64,000 bases of DNA from positions 124,001 to 188,000 of the forward strand of contig JBOEGE010000005.1 of assembly GCA_050633265.1 (NCBI GenBank), given 5' to 3'. Each line of letters opens with the position of its first letter. Position 1 is the stretch's first letter. The translations under genes and the position numbers were made by a program. This stretch comes from JBLHZY01 sp050633265. Its GTDB lineage: Bacteria > Pseudomonadota > Alphaproteobacteria > Rhodobacterales > Rhodobacteraceae. The notes below the pieces were generated by a model. The model made no database searches and was not told the origin of the DNA. It worked only from the letters and a program-made list of their open reading frames with translations. Positions 42,498 to 52,153 of the stretch are shown here, piece after piece.

Positions 42498-44123
42498 TTA
42501 GCCCTTTTCCATTAGATGATCGCCATACTGCTCGCGCAGCTTGTTTTTCAAGACTTTGCCCGTCGCGCCAAGCGGCAATTCATCGACAAACAAAACCGCA
42601 TCCGGGATTTGCCATGAAGCAATCTTGCCATCATAAAACGCAAGAATATCGCTTTCGCTTGGATCACTTCCCGCCGCCTTAACCGCCAAAACAATCGGCC
42701 GCTCGTCCCACTTCTTATGCCGCGCAGCGATGGCGGCCGCATTGGCAATACCGGGATGCGCAATGGCGATGTTTTCAAGCTCAACGGTCGAAATCCACTC
42801 GCCGCCAGATTTGATAATATCCTTGGAACGATCGCGGATAATCATATAGCCATCGCCATCCAGCGTGGCGACATCGCCCGTGTCAAACCAGCCATCCGCA
42901 GTCAGCGCGCTGTCTTCCATGCCAAAGTAAGAATCGACAATCCAGTGGCCGCGAATTTGCAAATCGCCTTGGGTTTCGCCATCATTTGGCAGCAACGCAC
43001 CCGCCTCATCCACAAGCCGCAACTCAACCCCAAATGGCGGGCGCCCCTGCCCCAACCGCAGATCCGCCTGCTCTTGATCGCTCAAGCGCATATGCTTCTC
43101 TAGCGGTTGGTTTAAGGTCCCCAGCGGACTCGTTTCTGTCATGCCCCAAGCGTGGATCAGCTCCACATCATATTTATCGCGAAACTCTATATACATTGAG
43201 GGCGGCAGCGCCGATCCGCCAACAATCGTGCGGCGCATCGAGGCCGCTTTGGAGCCAGTGCTTTCAAGCGCGGCAAGCAAGCCAAGCCAGATCGTTGGCA
43301 CGCCAAGCGCGATGGACACCTGCTCGCCGTCGATCAGTTTGACCAAGCTTTCCCCGTCCAATCCCGGCCCCGGCAGCACCAGTTTAGAGCCCACAGCCGC
43401 CGTAACATAAGGCACGCCCCAAGCTGCTACATGGAACATCGGCACGACCGGAAGAACGGTATCTTTGGCCGAAAGCGCAAGCCCATCGGGCTGATTGCCC
43501 GCAAGCGAATGCAGAACCGTCGAGCGATGCGTATATTGAACGCCTTTTGGGTTGCCGGTCGTTCCCGAAGTATAACAAAGGCTTGCAGGCGCATTCTCAT
43601 CCAAATCAGGCCATTGATAGCCCGCATCCCCGGTTTCAATCAGCTCGTCATAAAACAACAGCCCCTCAACCATTGCCGCCGACTCCTCATCCCTTGGCCC
43701 GAGCAAAACGATATGTTTGACCGTCGAAAGATGCGCCCCAAGCTTGGCCGCCACGCCCAGAAAGGTCTTGTCCAGAAACAAGATCTGATCTTGAGCGTGG
43801 TTGATGATGTAGATCAGCTGCTCGGGAAAGAGCCGCGGGTTGATCGTATGGGTAACCCGCCCGCTGCCCGCCGCGCCAAAATAGATCTCCAAATGGCGGC
43901 GGTTGTTCCAAGCAATCGTGCCACAACGCGCACCCGGATCAATGCCAAGCCGATCAAGCGCACTGGCCAATTTGCGCGCATTGGTGGCCACCTCGCCCCA
44001 GTTTGTGCGCGCGATCCCGCCCGTCGTTTCAACCGAAACGATTTCAGTGCCCGCGTGATAGGTTTGGGCATGGGTGATCAAGGAGCTGATCGTCAGTTGT
44101 TTGTGCATCATCGTGCCGAGCAT
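42498..44123 (-). CDS. AMP-dependent acyl-CoA synthetase (long- or medium-chain fatty-acid CoA ligase)
   Basis: A 541-residue adenylate-forming enzyme. The AMP-binding motif YTSGTTGNPKGVQYTHRS, the A5-type WGMTETSPLGT, the GWFDTGDVATLDGDGYM hinge region and the C-terminal Lys in PLGATGKVLKN are all present. It activates a fatty acid to acyl-CoA with ATP. I place the start at the ATG 44121-44123, which has AAGGAG upstream; 15 extra codons before it are unlikely to be used. It follows the GMC gene after 13 bases. Chain length cannot be read from the sequence. Confidence 0.93.
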   Translation of the reverse strand: MLGTMMHKQLTISSLITHAQTYHAGTEIVSVETTGGIARTNWGEVATNARKLASALDRLGIDPGARCGTIAWNNRRHLEIYFGAAGSGRVTHTINPRLFPEQLIYIINHAQDQILFLDKTFLGVAAKLGAHLSTVKHIVLLGPRDEESAAMVEGLLFYDELIETGDAGYQWPDLDENAPASLCYTSGTTGNPKGVQYTHRSTVLHSLAGNQPDGLALSAKDTVLPVVPMFHVAAWGVPYVTAAVGSKLVLPGPGLDGESLVKLIDGEQVSIALGVPTIWLGLLAALESTGSKAASMRRTIVGGSALPPSMYIEFRDKYDVELIHAWGMTETSPLGTLNQPLEKHMRLSDQEQADLRLGQGRPPFGVELRLVDEAGALLPNDGETQGDLQIRGHWIVDSYFGMEDSALTADGWFDTGDVATLDGDGYMIIRDRSKDIIKSGGEWISTVELENIAIAHPGIANAAAIAARHKKWDERPIVLAVKAAGSDPSESDILAFYDGKIASWQIPDAVLFVDELPLGATGKVLKNKLREQYGDHLMEKG

Positions 44124-44136
44124 TGGGTCGGTCTCC

Positions 44137-45765
44137 TTAAGCGTTTGCAGCGGGTGTTTGGATGCCACGGATCATATCGGCGGCGCGTTCTGCGATCATG
44201 ATCGTTGGCGCATTGGTATTGCCGCCAATCAGCGTTGGCATCACGGACGCATCAATCACGCGCAACCCCTCAAGCCCGTGAACCCGCAGCTCAGGATCAA
44301 CAACGGCCATCTCATCGACGCCCATTTTGCATGTCCCGACAGGGTGATAAATCGTGTCAGCACGCGCGCGGATATGGGCCTCCCACTCGGCATCGGTCAT
44401 GTTGTCTTTGGTGCCCCAAAGCTCGCGCTTTTGGTATTTCTTCATCGCCGGCGCATTCATGATCTCGCGGGTCATCTTGGCGCCTTTGATCGTTGTCTCA
44501 AGGTCGCGCGGATCGGAAAGGAACTTGGGATCAATGCCCGGATCGGCCATCGGATCGCCACTGGTAAGGAAAACCTCGCCGCGGCTATAGGGGCGCACAG
44601 CGCAAACATGGCAGGAATAGCCATAGCCCGGATGCAGCTTTTTGCCGTGATTATCGACAACCGAAATCACGAAATGCAGCTGCACATCGGCCCGCTCAAG
44701 CGAAGGATCGGTCTTGAGGAAAGCCGCCCCTTCGGCAAAGGGAGTCGCAATCATGCCGGTGCCGTTTTTGCGCCATTTGAAGATGTTCTTGATCAGGTTC
44801 ACAGTCCCGGTAAGACCGATCCCAAAGTTATCCGTATCATTGGTTTTATAGCCCAGAATGAAATCCAGATGGTCCTGTAGGTTTTGCCCAACGCCGGGCA
44901 ATTCATGCACCATTTCAATACCATGCTGGCGAATATCATCGGGGCGCCCAACCCCGGAAAGCTGCAAAAGCTGGGGCGAATTAAATGTCCCGCCGCAAAG
45001 CAGAACCTCGCGCGCGGCCTTCACCTCATGGTTCTTTTTGCCAACCCGGTAAGCAATCCCAACGGCCCGCTTGCCCTCAAACAGGATCTTCGTGGCGCGC
45101 GCCTTGGTGATCACAGTCAGGTTCGGGCGATCCATTACCGGGAAAAGATACCCCGCCGCCGCCGAACAGCGCTCGCCATTCTTTTCTGCGTCGTGAAACT
45201 GGGTGACCTGATAAAGCCCGATACCCTCATTATCGCCGCGGTTGAAATCCTCAACCTCGCGGTGCTGAAGCTGCGTGCCCGCCTCGACAAAGGCTTTGGA
45301 AATCGGCCGCGGGTCCTTTTGATCCGAGACCTGAAGCGGCCCTGAATCCCCGTGAAATTCATCGCTTCCCCGCTCGTTATTCTCTGAGCGTTGGAAATAG
45401 GGCAGGCATTCCTCCCAAGACCAGCCCGCGCAGCCCGCCTCCACCCAATCATCATAATCCTTGCGGTGGCCGCGCACATAAAGCATCGCATTAATCGCGC
45501 TCGATCCACCAAGCGCTTTGCCGCGTGGCTGATAGCCCTGGCGCCCATTCAGCCCCGGTTGCGGCACTGTGTTAAACGCCCAGTTAAACAGCTTTCCATG
45601 CCCCGGCAAAACCGCAACAAGGCCCGCAGGCGCGCGCACAAGAATGTTGTTCCCGCCGCCCCCCGCTTCCAGCAAACAGACCGAAATATTTGGATCTTCG
45701 CTCAACCGCGCCGCCATGGTCGCGCCCGCAGAGCCACCCCCAACGATTACATAATCGAATGTCAT
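44137..45765 (-). CDS. GMC family FAD-dependent alcohol dehydrogenase (choline dehydrogenase/AlkJ-like)
   Basis: A 542-residue flavoprotein. FAD-binding MTFDYVIVGGGSAGATMAARL opens the protein, GMC signature 1 is seen as YQPRGKALGGSSAINAMLYVRG, signature 2 as GGTFNSPQLLQLSGVG, and the catalytic His region as YHPVGTCKMG with a C-terminal NTNAPTIMIAERAAD. It oxidises an alcohol to an aldehyde, passing electrons to the quinone pool in AlkJ-type members. The ATG at 45763-45765 follows GGGAGGGAAG; the 40-residue extension upstream is not family-like. First gene of the operon with the ligase and aldehyde dehydrogenase, similar in logic to alkJ-alkH-alkK. Confidence 0.94.
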   Translation of the reverse strand: MTFDYVIVGGGSAGATMAARLSEDPNISVCLLEAGGGGNNILVRAPAGLVAVLPGHGKLFNWAFNTVPQPGLNGRQGYQPRGKALGGSSAINAMLYVRGHRKDYDDWVEAGCAGWSWEECLPYFQRSENNERGSDEFHGDSGPLQVSDQKDPRPISKAFVEAGTQLQHREVEDFNRGDNEGIGLYQVTQFHDAEKNGERCSAAAGYLFPVMDRPNLTVITKARATKILFEGKRAVGIAYRVGKKNHEVKAAREVLLCGGTFNSPQLLQLSGVGRPDDIRQHGIEMVHELPGVGQNLQDHLDFILGYKTNDTDNFGIGLTGTVNLIKNIFKWRKNGTGMIATPFAEGAAFLKTDPSLERADVQLHFVISVVDNHGKKLHPGYGYSCHVCAVRPYSRGEVFLTSGDPMADPGIDPKFLSDPRDLETTIKGAKMTREIMNAPAMKKYQKRELWGTKDNMTDAEWEAHIRARADTIYHPVGTCKMGVDEMAVVDPELRVHGLEGLRVIDASVMPTLIGGNTNAPTIMIAERAADMIRGIQTPAANA

Positions 45766-45854
45766 ATCTTCCCTCCCTAAATGGCCCATTTTTTGGGCCA
45801 AACAGTGCGCTCGCTGAAACGAGGCCCGCTTTGAGAAGAAGGAAACTCGAAAAT

Positions 45855-45868
45855 TGGACGTTCGTCCA
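45855..45868. promoter_or_regulatory. palindromic operator candidate for the GMC operon
   Basis: TGGACG-TT-CGTCCA, perfect 6-base arms, about 90 bases before the GMC dehydrogenase start. The form fits a TetR-family operator, and the TetR gene at 40059 ends the same operon. A partial copy (TTTGGACATC) begins at 45888 minus a few bases. Confidence 0.55.
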
Positions 45869-46095
45869 GAAAATAATTTGGACATCTGTTTAGTTTTTTA
45901 ACGCCTTGAATATGCAGCAGAAATAAGCCGAACCCGGCGCGCATCGGCGCCAAAGGCCAGAATCGGCGCGGCTCAAATTGGCGATCCCCGCCCCAAAACC
46001 TGCGCCAAACCTGAGCAAGGCAGATCAGCCCGCCTGCCCAATCCGCCCCGCCTTGCCCGCCAAGCCTTCTTAACCCCGCGACAAAAATCATCGCC

Positions 46096-46111
46096 GTATA
46101 CAACGGTATAC
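46096..46111. promoter_or_regulatory. GTATAC palindrome pair upstream of icd
   Basis: GTATAC (46096-46101) and GTATAC (46106-46111) with a 4-base gap; each hexamer is itself palindromic. The second copy contains TATACT, a good -10 sequence, 59 bases before the icd ATG. Could be a GntR-type operator overlapping the promoter. Confidence 0.45.
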
Positions 46112-46170
46112 TATAGACGACTCCCCCCACATCCGATAAGGAACGGGCAACTCATATCAGGAGGTTTCCA

Positions 46171-48360
46171 ATGTCAGATATCATCTATACCAAAGTGGAC
46201 GAAGCGCCCGAGCTCGCATCCGCCTCATTCTTGCCGATCATTCAGAAATTCGCCGCCGCGGCGGGTGTCTCTGTCGGCACAAAAGATATCAGCCTTGCGG
46301 GCCGTATCCTCGCCGCCTTCCCCGAGCACCTTAAGCCTGAGCAGCGCCAAAGCGATGACTTGGCCGAGCTTGGCAAATTGGTGAAAACGGCGGATGCCAA
46401 TGTCATCAAACTTCCCAATATCTCGGCGTCCGTGCCCCAACTTGTGGCGGCGATCAAAGAGCTGCAATCCCAAGGCTACGCCCTGCCCGATTATCCAGAA
46501 GCCCCGGCGAGCGACGCTGAAAAAGCCGTTCGCGCCAAATATGATGCGCTCAAAGGCTCGGCTGTGAACCCGGTCCTGCGCGAAGGCAATTCCGATCGCC
46601 GCGCCGCCAAAGCCGTCAAAAGCTTTGCCCAAAACAACCCGCACCGCATGGGCGAATGGACAGCCGCCAGCAAAACCCGCGTCGCGGCCATGGATGGCGG
46701 CGATTTCTTCTCGAATGAGGCCTCTGCAACCCTGAAAGCCGAGACCACAGCCAAGATCGTTCTTGAAACCGCCTCTGGTGAAACGATCCTCAAAGACGGC
46801 CTCTCCTATCCGGCCGGAACGGTTGTTGATGCGACCTTCATGAGCGCGGCCAAACTTGATGCGTTCCTCGCCGATCAAATCGCCAAAACCAAAGCCGAAG
46901 GCACGCTGTTTTCGCTGCATATGAAAGCCACGATGATGAAGGTCTCCGACCCGATCATCTTTGGTCACGCGGTCAAAGCTTTCCTCGCGCCGGTGTTTGA
47001 AAAGCATGGCGCGGCCATGGCTGATCTGGGCGTAAACCCGAATTCCGGCCTTGGCGATTTGCTCGCCCGCGTCAAAGGCAACGCGGCGATTGAGGCCGAT
47101 ATTAAGGCCTGCATGGCTTCGCGCCCGCCGATGTATATGGTGGATTCCGACAAGGGCATCACCAACCTGCACGTCCCCTCCGACGTGATCATTGACGCCT
47201 CCATGCCGGCGCTGATCCGTGCGGGCGGCAAGGGCTGGGGCCCGGATGGCAAAGAGGCCGATACCAATTGCATCATTCCGGATAATTCCTACGCGCCCGT
47301 CTATGACGAGACCATTAAGTTCTTCAAAGAAAACGGTAAATTGAACCCCGCCACCGCAGGGACAGTTCAAAATATCGGCCTCATGGCGCAAAAAGCCGAG
47401 GAATATGGCTCGCACCCAACGACCTTTGAGATCAAAGAAGCCGGCACCGTGAAGATGATCCTTGCGGATGGCACCGTGCTGCACAGCCACGCGGTTGAAG
47501 CGGGCGATATCTGGCGCTCGGCCTCTGCGCGCAAAGCGCCGATTGAGGATTGGGTGAACCTCGCCATCGCGCGCCAAAAGGCCGAAGGCACCCGCGCGAT
47601 TTTCTGGCTCGATGCCGCGCGCGCGCATGACGCAGAGCTGATCGCCTATGTAAAACCGATCCTTGAGGCCCAAGGCGTTTCGGATAAGTTTGAGATCATG
47701 GCGCCGCGCGAAGCGACCCGCGCCTCGCTCGAAACCATCACCAAAGGCGAGAATACAATCGCCATTACCGGCAATGTTCTGCGCGACTATCTCACCGATC
47801 TCTTCCCGATCCTTGAGCTGGCAACGTCGGCCAAAATGCTCTCAATCGTGAAGCTGATGAATGGCGGCGGCCTGTTTGAAACCGGTGCTGGCGGCTCGGC
47901 CCCCAAACACGTGCAACAGCTGGTTGAGGAAAATCACCTGCGTTGGGATAGCCTTGGCGAATTCTGCGCGCTTGGCGAAAGCCTGACCTTCCTCGCCGAT
48001 GCCAAAGGCAACGAAAAGGCCCGCGTTTTGGGTCAAGCGGTCGATGCGGCCACCCAAGGCATCTTGGACAATGGCCACTCGCCCTCACGCAAAGTTGGCG
48101 AGCCGGATAACCGCGACAGCCACTACTGGTTTGCCCGCTATTGGGCGCAAGCACTGGCCGCGCAAACAAGCCAACCCGAGCTTGCCGCGCATTTCAAACC
48201 AATCGCTGAGGCGCTTGTTGCAAATGAGGCCAAAATCATCGCAGAGCTTGCCGCCGCCCAAGGCGCGCCGGCTGATCTTGGCGGCTATTTCCACGGCGAT
48301 GCGGCCAAAACATCTGCTGTGATGCGCCCCTCTGCCACGCTGAACGCGATCATCGGCTAA
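46171..48360 (+). CDS. icd: NADP-dependent isocitrate dehydrogenase, monomeric type
   Basis: A 729-residue enzyme of the monomeric (about 80 kDa) isocitrate dehydrogenase family: MSDIIYTKVDEAPELASASFLP at the N-terminus, NSDRRAAKAVKSFAQNNPHRMG, YMVDSDKGITNLHVPSDVIIDASMPA and FETGAGGSAPKHVQQ are all diagnostic. It converts isocitrate to 2-oxoglutarate with NADP in the TCA cycle. The ATG has AGGAGG 7 bases upstream and a strong terminator follows the stop, so it is a single-gene unit. Nothing unusual in length or motifs. Confidence 0.97.
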   Translation: MSDIIYTKVDEAPELASASFLPIIQKFAAAAGVSVGTKDISLAGRILAAFPEHLKPEQRQSDDLAELGKLVKTADANVIKLPNISASVPQLVAAIKELQSQGYALPDYPEAPASDAEKAVRAKYDALKGSAVNPVLREGNSDRRAAKAVKSFAQNNPHRMGEWTAASKTRVAAMDGGDFFSNEASATLKAETTAKIVLETASGETILKDGLSYPAGTVVDATFMSAAKLDAFLADQIAKTKAEGTLFSLHMKATMMKVSDPIIFGHAVKAFLAPVFEKHGAAMADLGVNPNSGLGDLLARVKGNAAIEADIKACMASRPPMYMVDSDKGITNLHVPSDVIIDASMPALIRAGGKGWGPDGKEADTNCIIPDNSYAPVYDETIKFFKENGKLNPATAGTVQNIGLMAQKAEEYGSHPTTFEIKEAGTVKMILADGTVLHSHAVEAGDIWRSASARKAPIEDWVNLAIARQKAEGTRAIFWLDAARAHDAELIAYVKPILEAQGVSDKFEIMAPREATRASLETITKGENTIAITGNVLRDYLTDLFPILELATSAKMLSIVKLMNGGGLFETGAGGSAPKHVQQLVEENHLRWDSLGEFCALGESLTFLADAKGNEKARVLGQAVDAATQGILDNGHSPSRKVGEPDNRDSHYWFARYWAQALAAQTSQPELAAHFKPIAEALVANEAKIIAELAAAQGAPADLGGYFHGDAAKTSAVMRPSATLNAIIG

Positions 48361-48381
48361 ACGCTAAGCCGCGCAAAATCT

Positions 48382-48416
48382 GGGCCGCGCCTCTTTGCTG
48401 AGTGCGCGGCCCTTTT
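48382..48416 (+). terminator. intrinsic terminator of icd
   Basis: GGGCCGCGC (48382-48390) pairs with GCGCGGCCC (48404-48412) and is followed by TTTT (48413-48416), 22 bases after the icd stop. Confidence 0.9.
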
Positions 48417-48447
48417 CATTGCTTTATCAGCGCATTACCGCGCAAAG

Positions 48448-50124
48448 CTAATCCGCATCCACCGGCTCCAAAACGCCCCGATAGCCCACGATCAGCCCAA
48501 CAAGCGGCGCCGCGATTTCAACATCAAACTGGAATTTTCCGTCGAGCTCGGCCTCAAAACTATTGCCAGAGGGCAGCAAAACCCGCGGCAAAGGCAGCCC
48601 CAAAAATGACCAGCGGCGCGGGATCAAAAACAGCTTCTCATCCCGCAAAACAACCGCCAAAGCTACGCGCACCGGGCCGAACCGTTCGACCAAAAGATGC
48701 GCGTTGCGGCCCGCCCCGATGATCTGGGTCGAGCTAAACACCGCCTCCCCAAATTGGCGCGTCCATTTCTCGCCGCCTTCGATCGGCTCAAACATCACTT
48801 TGACAGGGATGTGATCCGTCGCGCTCGGAAATCCAAAAGCACCCCCGATGCGCTTGGAAAGCCAGCCCTGCCCGCGTTTGACCTGCGCCATGCCTTGCCA
48901 ATTGCGCGCGCCCGTGTCGTCATGTATCCGCTGAACGGCTTCGGGCAAATCCGCATAGGCCGCGCCCAGAACCCGGCGATAAAGCGGCTGATCCGCGCGC
49001 AGATCGTCGCGAAACCCGGCATAGATTTTGCGCCTTTCAAACAGCGCCTCGTAATCTGCAAGGCTCAAAGCCTTTGTTGCCGGGCGCGCGCCATTTTCGG
49101 GCCCCGTGCCATTAAGGCATTTGCGCACAAGCGCCTCGACCGCCATCGAGGGAATTAAGGGGCCATCATCGCCCTCGGCCAAAAGATGCCACGAACGTTC
49201 AACCGGCGCGCCATCCTTCATCCCCAATGCATGCACAAACATCCCGCCGCGATGCTCGCCGAATTTCATCAGATTCAGCACCGTATAAAAGAGCTTTGAA
49301 AGCGGTTGCAGGCTTGGCAAATTGAAGGCCGCGCGCGCCTTGGCCAGCAGATTGAGCGTGCGGTGCAAAACCTCTGGCACAGGCCCAGCCCCCATCCAAA
49401 TGTCGCGCATCTTCGGGTGTTCTGGCGGGATCACCTGCAAATCCGGGACATCGACCAAAGAGAAATGAATATTGCGCAGCGGCAAATGCCCCGGCACCGC
49501 AATCGTATAGCGAAGGCTTTCGGCAAGCCCCGGCGCTGTGGTCATGGCGCCCTCGCGCATCAGCTTCACCGGCGCGCCCGCATAGCCAACAACCGCCCGC
49601 ATCACATTGAGCCCAATCCCCGCATAGGGCGAAGGCGCAATGCCCCCCCTGGCCGAGACGATCTCCATCTCGCGCGCCAATTCGCGCAAAACTGCCGCCG
49701 TCAAAACCGGGAAGCTGCTGACCCCAGAGAGCACAAAGATCCCCGCCGCGCGCGCCGCCTGATCAAATTGCGAGACAGCAAAAACGAAATCGGCCGCATC
49801 GGCAAAATCCATATAGTTTACACGGGCTTGCAAGCAGGCCTTAATCACAGAATAGGGATCATCCCCGCCTGCGCCATAGGCCTGAAATGGCCCCGAAGCA
49901 TCCACAACAAGATCAACTGCAAGCGCCTCAAGCCGCGCCGCAAGCGCCATACGATCAAGCGCAAGCGGCGTGGCGATCGCCGCCCCTTTGAGCTGCGCAC
50001 ATGTTTGCTTGGCCCGCGCCAAATTGCGCCCCGCGATCAGCATCTCAAGCCCCGCTGTATCGGCCAAAAGCGCCGCAAGCCGCCCGCCAAAAACGCCATA
50101 CCCGCCCAGTATAAGGATTTTCAT
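48448..50124 (-). CDS. saccharopine dehydrogenase-like NAD(P)-binding protein with C-terminal DUF4166
   Basis: A 558-residue two-domain protein. The N-terminal half is a Rossmann domain of the saccharopine dehydrogenase type (KILILGGYGVFGGRLAALLAD; AVDLVVDASGPFQAYG; LSGVSSFPVLTAAVLREL). From about residue 360 the sequence (LYRRVLGAAYADLPEAVQRIHD, GGEKWTRQFGEAVFSS, SFLGLPLPRVLLPSG) is DUF4166. Neither the substrate nor the reaction is known; related proteins are annotated as reductases of lipids or hydroxylated intermediates. The start overlaps the stop of the upstream DCC gene by 4 bases, and the two may act together. Confidence 0.87.
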   Translation of the reverse strand: MKILILGGYGVFGGRLAALLADTAGLEMLIAGRNLARAKQTCAQLKGAAIATPLALDRMALAARLEALAVDLVVDASGPFQAYGAGGDDPYSVIKACLQARVNYMDFADAADFVFAVSQFDQAARAAGIFVLSGVSSFPVLTAAVLRELAREMEIVSARGGIAPSPYAGIGLNVMRAVVGYAGAPVKLMREGAMTTAPGLAESLRYTIAVPGHLPLRNIHFSLVDVPDLQVIPPEHPKMRDIWMGAGPVPEVLHRTLNLLAKARAAFNLPSLQPLSKLFYTVLNLMKFGEHRGGMFVHALGMKDGAPVERSWHLLAEGDDGPLIPSMAVEALVRKCLNGTGPENGARPATKALSLADYEALFERRKIYAGFRDDLRADQPLYRRVLGAAYADLPEAVQRIHDDTGARNWQGMAQVKRGQGWLSKRIGGAFGFPSATDHIPVKVMFEPIEGGEKWTRQFGEAVFSSTQIIGAGRNAHLLVERFGPVRVALAVVLRDEKLFLIPRRWSFLGLPLPRVLLPSGNSFEAELDGKFQFDVEIAAPLVGLIVGYRGVLEPVDAD

Positions 50125-50579
50125 GTCAGCAGCCTTTTTTGCACTTCGGGATCAGGAAGCGCGCAAAGATCACCCGCACCAAACAACCGATAGCGATTGC
50201 GCGCCACCGCTCGATAAAGAATATCCCGCAAAGGTTTCGGAATAATACGAAGCAATATCAATGCCTTCCAGATGCGCCCAAGGCAAAGCCCTACCCGGAT
50301 CAGCGCATCCAACGAGGCATAAGCGCGCCCCTCATCCAAAAAGAGCCAAGAGGTTGGATCGGCCGGATCCATCCCATAATGATGCATCAAAGCCCCGCCC
50401 AAATCCGATTGCAGCGGGATGATCGTAAACGCGCCTGCGTGATCATTGCGCGCGATCCATGTTGCCCCGCGCGCACAAAGCGCACAGCGCGCATCCATAA
50501 CGCAAACAAGCCCGCTATCGGCAAATTCTGGCACGCGCGGATCTGAACGGTGCGAAAAAGGGGCACTCTGAAAATACAT
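50121..50579 (-). CDS. DCC1-like thiol-disulphide oxidoreductase family protein (DUF393)
   Basis: A 152-residue protein with the family motif MDARCALCARG (CxxC at about residues 32-35), where most members have DGxCxxC, and later LRIIPKPLRDILYRAVARNRYRLFG, the standard DCC C-terminal pattern. DCC proteins are thioredoxin-like small oxidoreductases of unknown partner. Its stop overlaps the start of the saccharopine dehydrogenase-like gene (ATGA). Upstream, 263 bases without a gene separate it from puuB. Confidence 0.9.
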   Translation of the reverse strand: MYFQSAPFSHRSDPRVPEFADSGLVCVMDARCALCARGATWIARNDHAGAFTIIPLQSDLGGALMHHYGMDPADPTSWLFLDEGRAYASLDALIRVGLCLGRIWKALILLRIIPKPLRDILYRAVARNRYRLFGAGDLCALPDPEVQKRLLT

Positions 50580-50842
50580 AGCAAAACCATACGCCTATCC
50601 CCGCCCAGCGCAATTCCTCTTCGCGCCAAAGCGGCCAAACGAGACGATTTAGCGCATCAGCCCTGCGCAGGCCAAACTTTGCTTTTCCAAAGCTTTGCTC
50701 TTGCCAAACCCCGCCTGCGCCCAAGACCACAGCTTCGCCGTTGCGGCCCGCTGCGGCCCGCTGCCCCTTGCACAAACAAATAGGCGCGCAGCCAAAACCG
50801 CGCGCCCAGAACCATCGCCCAATTGGCCTATCTCGCCCCAGC

Positions 50843-52153
50843 TCAGACCCCAAGCCGATCCCGCAGCGCATAATACCACGACCCCATCATCGAATACGGA
50901 ACCCGCAGCATCCGCCCGCCCGGGAACGGATACCAAGGGACATTGGCAAAAACATCAAACCGCGCCCTGTCGCCATCAACCGCCTCTGCCAGAATCCGCC
51001 CAAACGTATGCGATCCCGTCACCCCATGGCCGCTATAGCCATGCGCATAATAGGTGTTGGCGCCCAGCCGCCCCATTTGCGGCACGCGGCTAAAGGAAAG
51101 GGCGAAATTGCCGCTCCAAGCGTAATCAATCTGAATGCCCTTAAGAGCGGGATAGACCTTTTCCATCGCTGGGCGCAGCTTGGCCTCAACATCGCGCGGA
51201 TCTGTGCCGCCATAAACGGTTCCGCCGCCAAAGATCAGCCGATTATCCCCCGAGAGTCGGTAATAGTCCAAAATATAACGCACATCCTCAACGCATTTAT
51301 CCGTCGGCAGAAGGGCTTTTGCCTGCTCGGGGCTCAGCGGCTTGGTTGCCATCATCTGGGTCGAGACAGGCATAACGCGCGCCGTGAGCGCAGGGACAAC
51401 ATGGCCCAAATAAGCGTTGCCACACAAGATCAATGTGTTGCAAGTCATCGTGCCATGGGCGGTTTTCACAACCGGTTTGGCCGCCTCTGTATCGGCATGG
51501 ATCACCGGCGATTGCTCATAAATAACCCCGCCGCATGCCTCAAAGGCCGCCGCTTCGCCAAGGCATAGATTGAGCGGATGAATATGGCCGCCCGTGTGAT
51601 CAATCATCCCACCTTCATAAAGGTCTGAACCGATGTGATCGCGCAGCTGGGACTTATCCAACATATCTTGATTGTTGATCCCGTAAGAGGCCCAAAGCGC
51701 GCGCCGCGCCTCAAGCTCTTTGATATGCGCAGGCGTAAGGCCCACGAAAATATTGCCCGCTTTGAGATCGCATTTGATATCGTATGTTTTAACCCGCTCG
51801 CGGATAATCTCGCCGCCCTCTTGGACAAGCCCAGCGACGAAATTCGCCGTATCTTGACCATAGCGTTTGTTGATCGTTTGCAGGCTGGCATTGAGCCCAT
51901 TGACGATCTGCCCGCCGTTGCGCCCCGAAGCGCCCCAGCCAACCTTTGCGCCTTCAATGATCGCAACCTTATAGCCCTTTTCGGCCAGATGAAGCCCGGT
52001 CGAGAGGCCACTATAGCCCGCGCCAACGATGCAGATATCAATCTGCTGATCGCCTTTCAGCGGCGGGCGTTCGGGCGCGGGATTGGCGCTTGCGGCGTAG
52101 TAGCTGGTTGTGTGGTGGGTCGTGCCATTGCTGGCAAAAGTTTCAAGCGCCAT
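50843..52153 (-). CDS. puuB: FAD-dependent oxidoreductase, gamma-glutamylputrescine oxidase type
   Basis: A 436-residue DAO-family flavoenzyme with the FAD motif ICIVGAGYSGLSTGLHLAEKG, and GWGASGRNGGQIVNGLN and YAHGYSGHGVTGSHTFG, which match PuuB-like proteins. PuuB oxidises gamma-glutamylputrescine to the aldehyde in the gamma-glutamylated putrescine pathway. The start overlaps the puuA-like gene by one base, so they are co-expressed; that pairing is the main ground for the substrate. The aldehyde dehydrogenase and hydrolase steps (PuuC, PuuD) are not next to them here. Confidence 0.85.
   Translation of the reverse strand: MALETFASNGTTHHTTSYYAASANPAPERPPLKGDQQIDICIVGAGYSGLSTGLHLAEKGYKVAIIEGAKVGWGASGRNGGQIVNGLNASLQTINKRYGQDTANFVAGLVQEGGEIIRERVKTYDIKCDLKAGNIFVGLTPAHIKELEARRALWASYGINNQDMLDKSQLRDHIGSDLYEGGMIDHTGGHIHPLNLCLGEAAAFEACGGVIYEQSPVIHADTEAAKPVVKTAHGTMTCNTLILCGNAYLGHVVPALTARVMPVSTQMMATKPLSPEQAKALLPTDKCVEDVRYILDYYRLSGDNRLIFGGGTVYGGTDPRDVEAKLRPAMEKVYPALKGIQIDYAWSGNFALSFSRVPQMGRLGANTYYAHGYSGHGVTGSHTFGRILAEAVDGDRARFDVFANVPWYPFPGGRMLRVPYSMMGSWYYALRDRLGV

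Larger units (their letters stand above)
45766..46170. other. 405-base divergent intergenic region GMC operon / icd
   Basis: No gene is seen. It holds the promoters of the minus-strand alcohol-oxidation operon and of the plus-strand isocitrate dehydrogenase. Two palindromic sites are listed separately (45855-45868, 46096-46111). AT-rich sequence at 45866-45900 (ending in TTTAGTTTTTTAA) probably includes the GMC operon promoter. Confidence 0.45.

Noticed and set aside
50580..50842. Small ORFs between the DCC gene and puuB
   Set aside because: Frames are Ala/Pro/Arg-rich with no start signals; looks like ordinary non-coding high-GC DNA.
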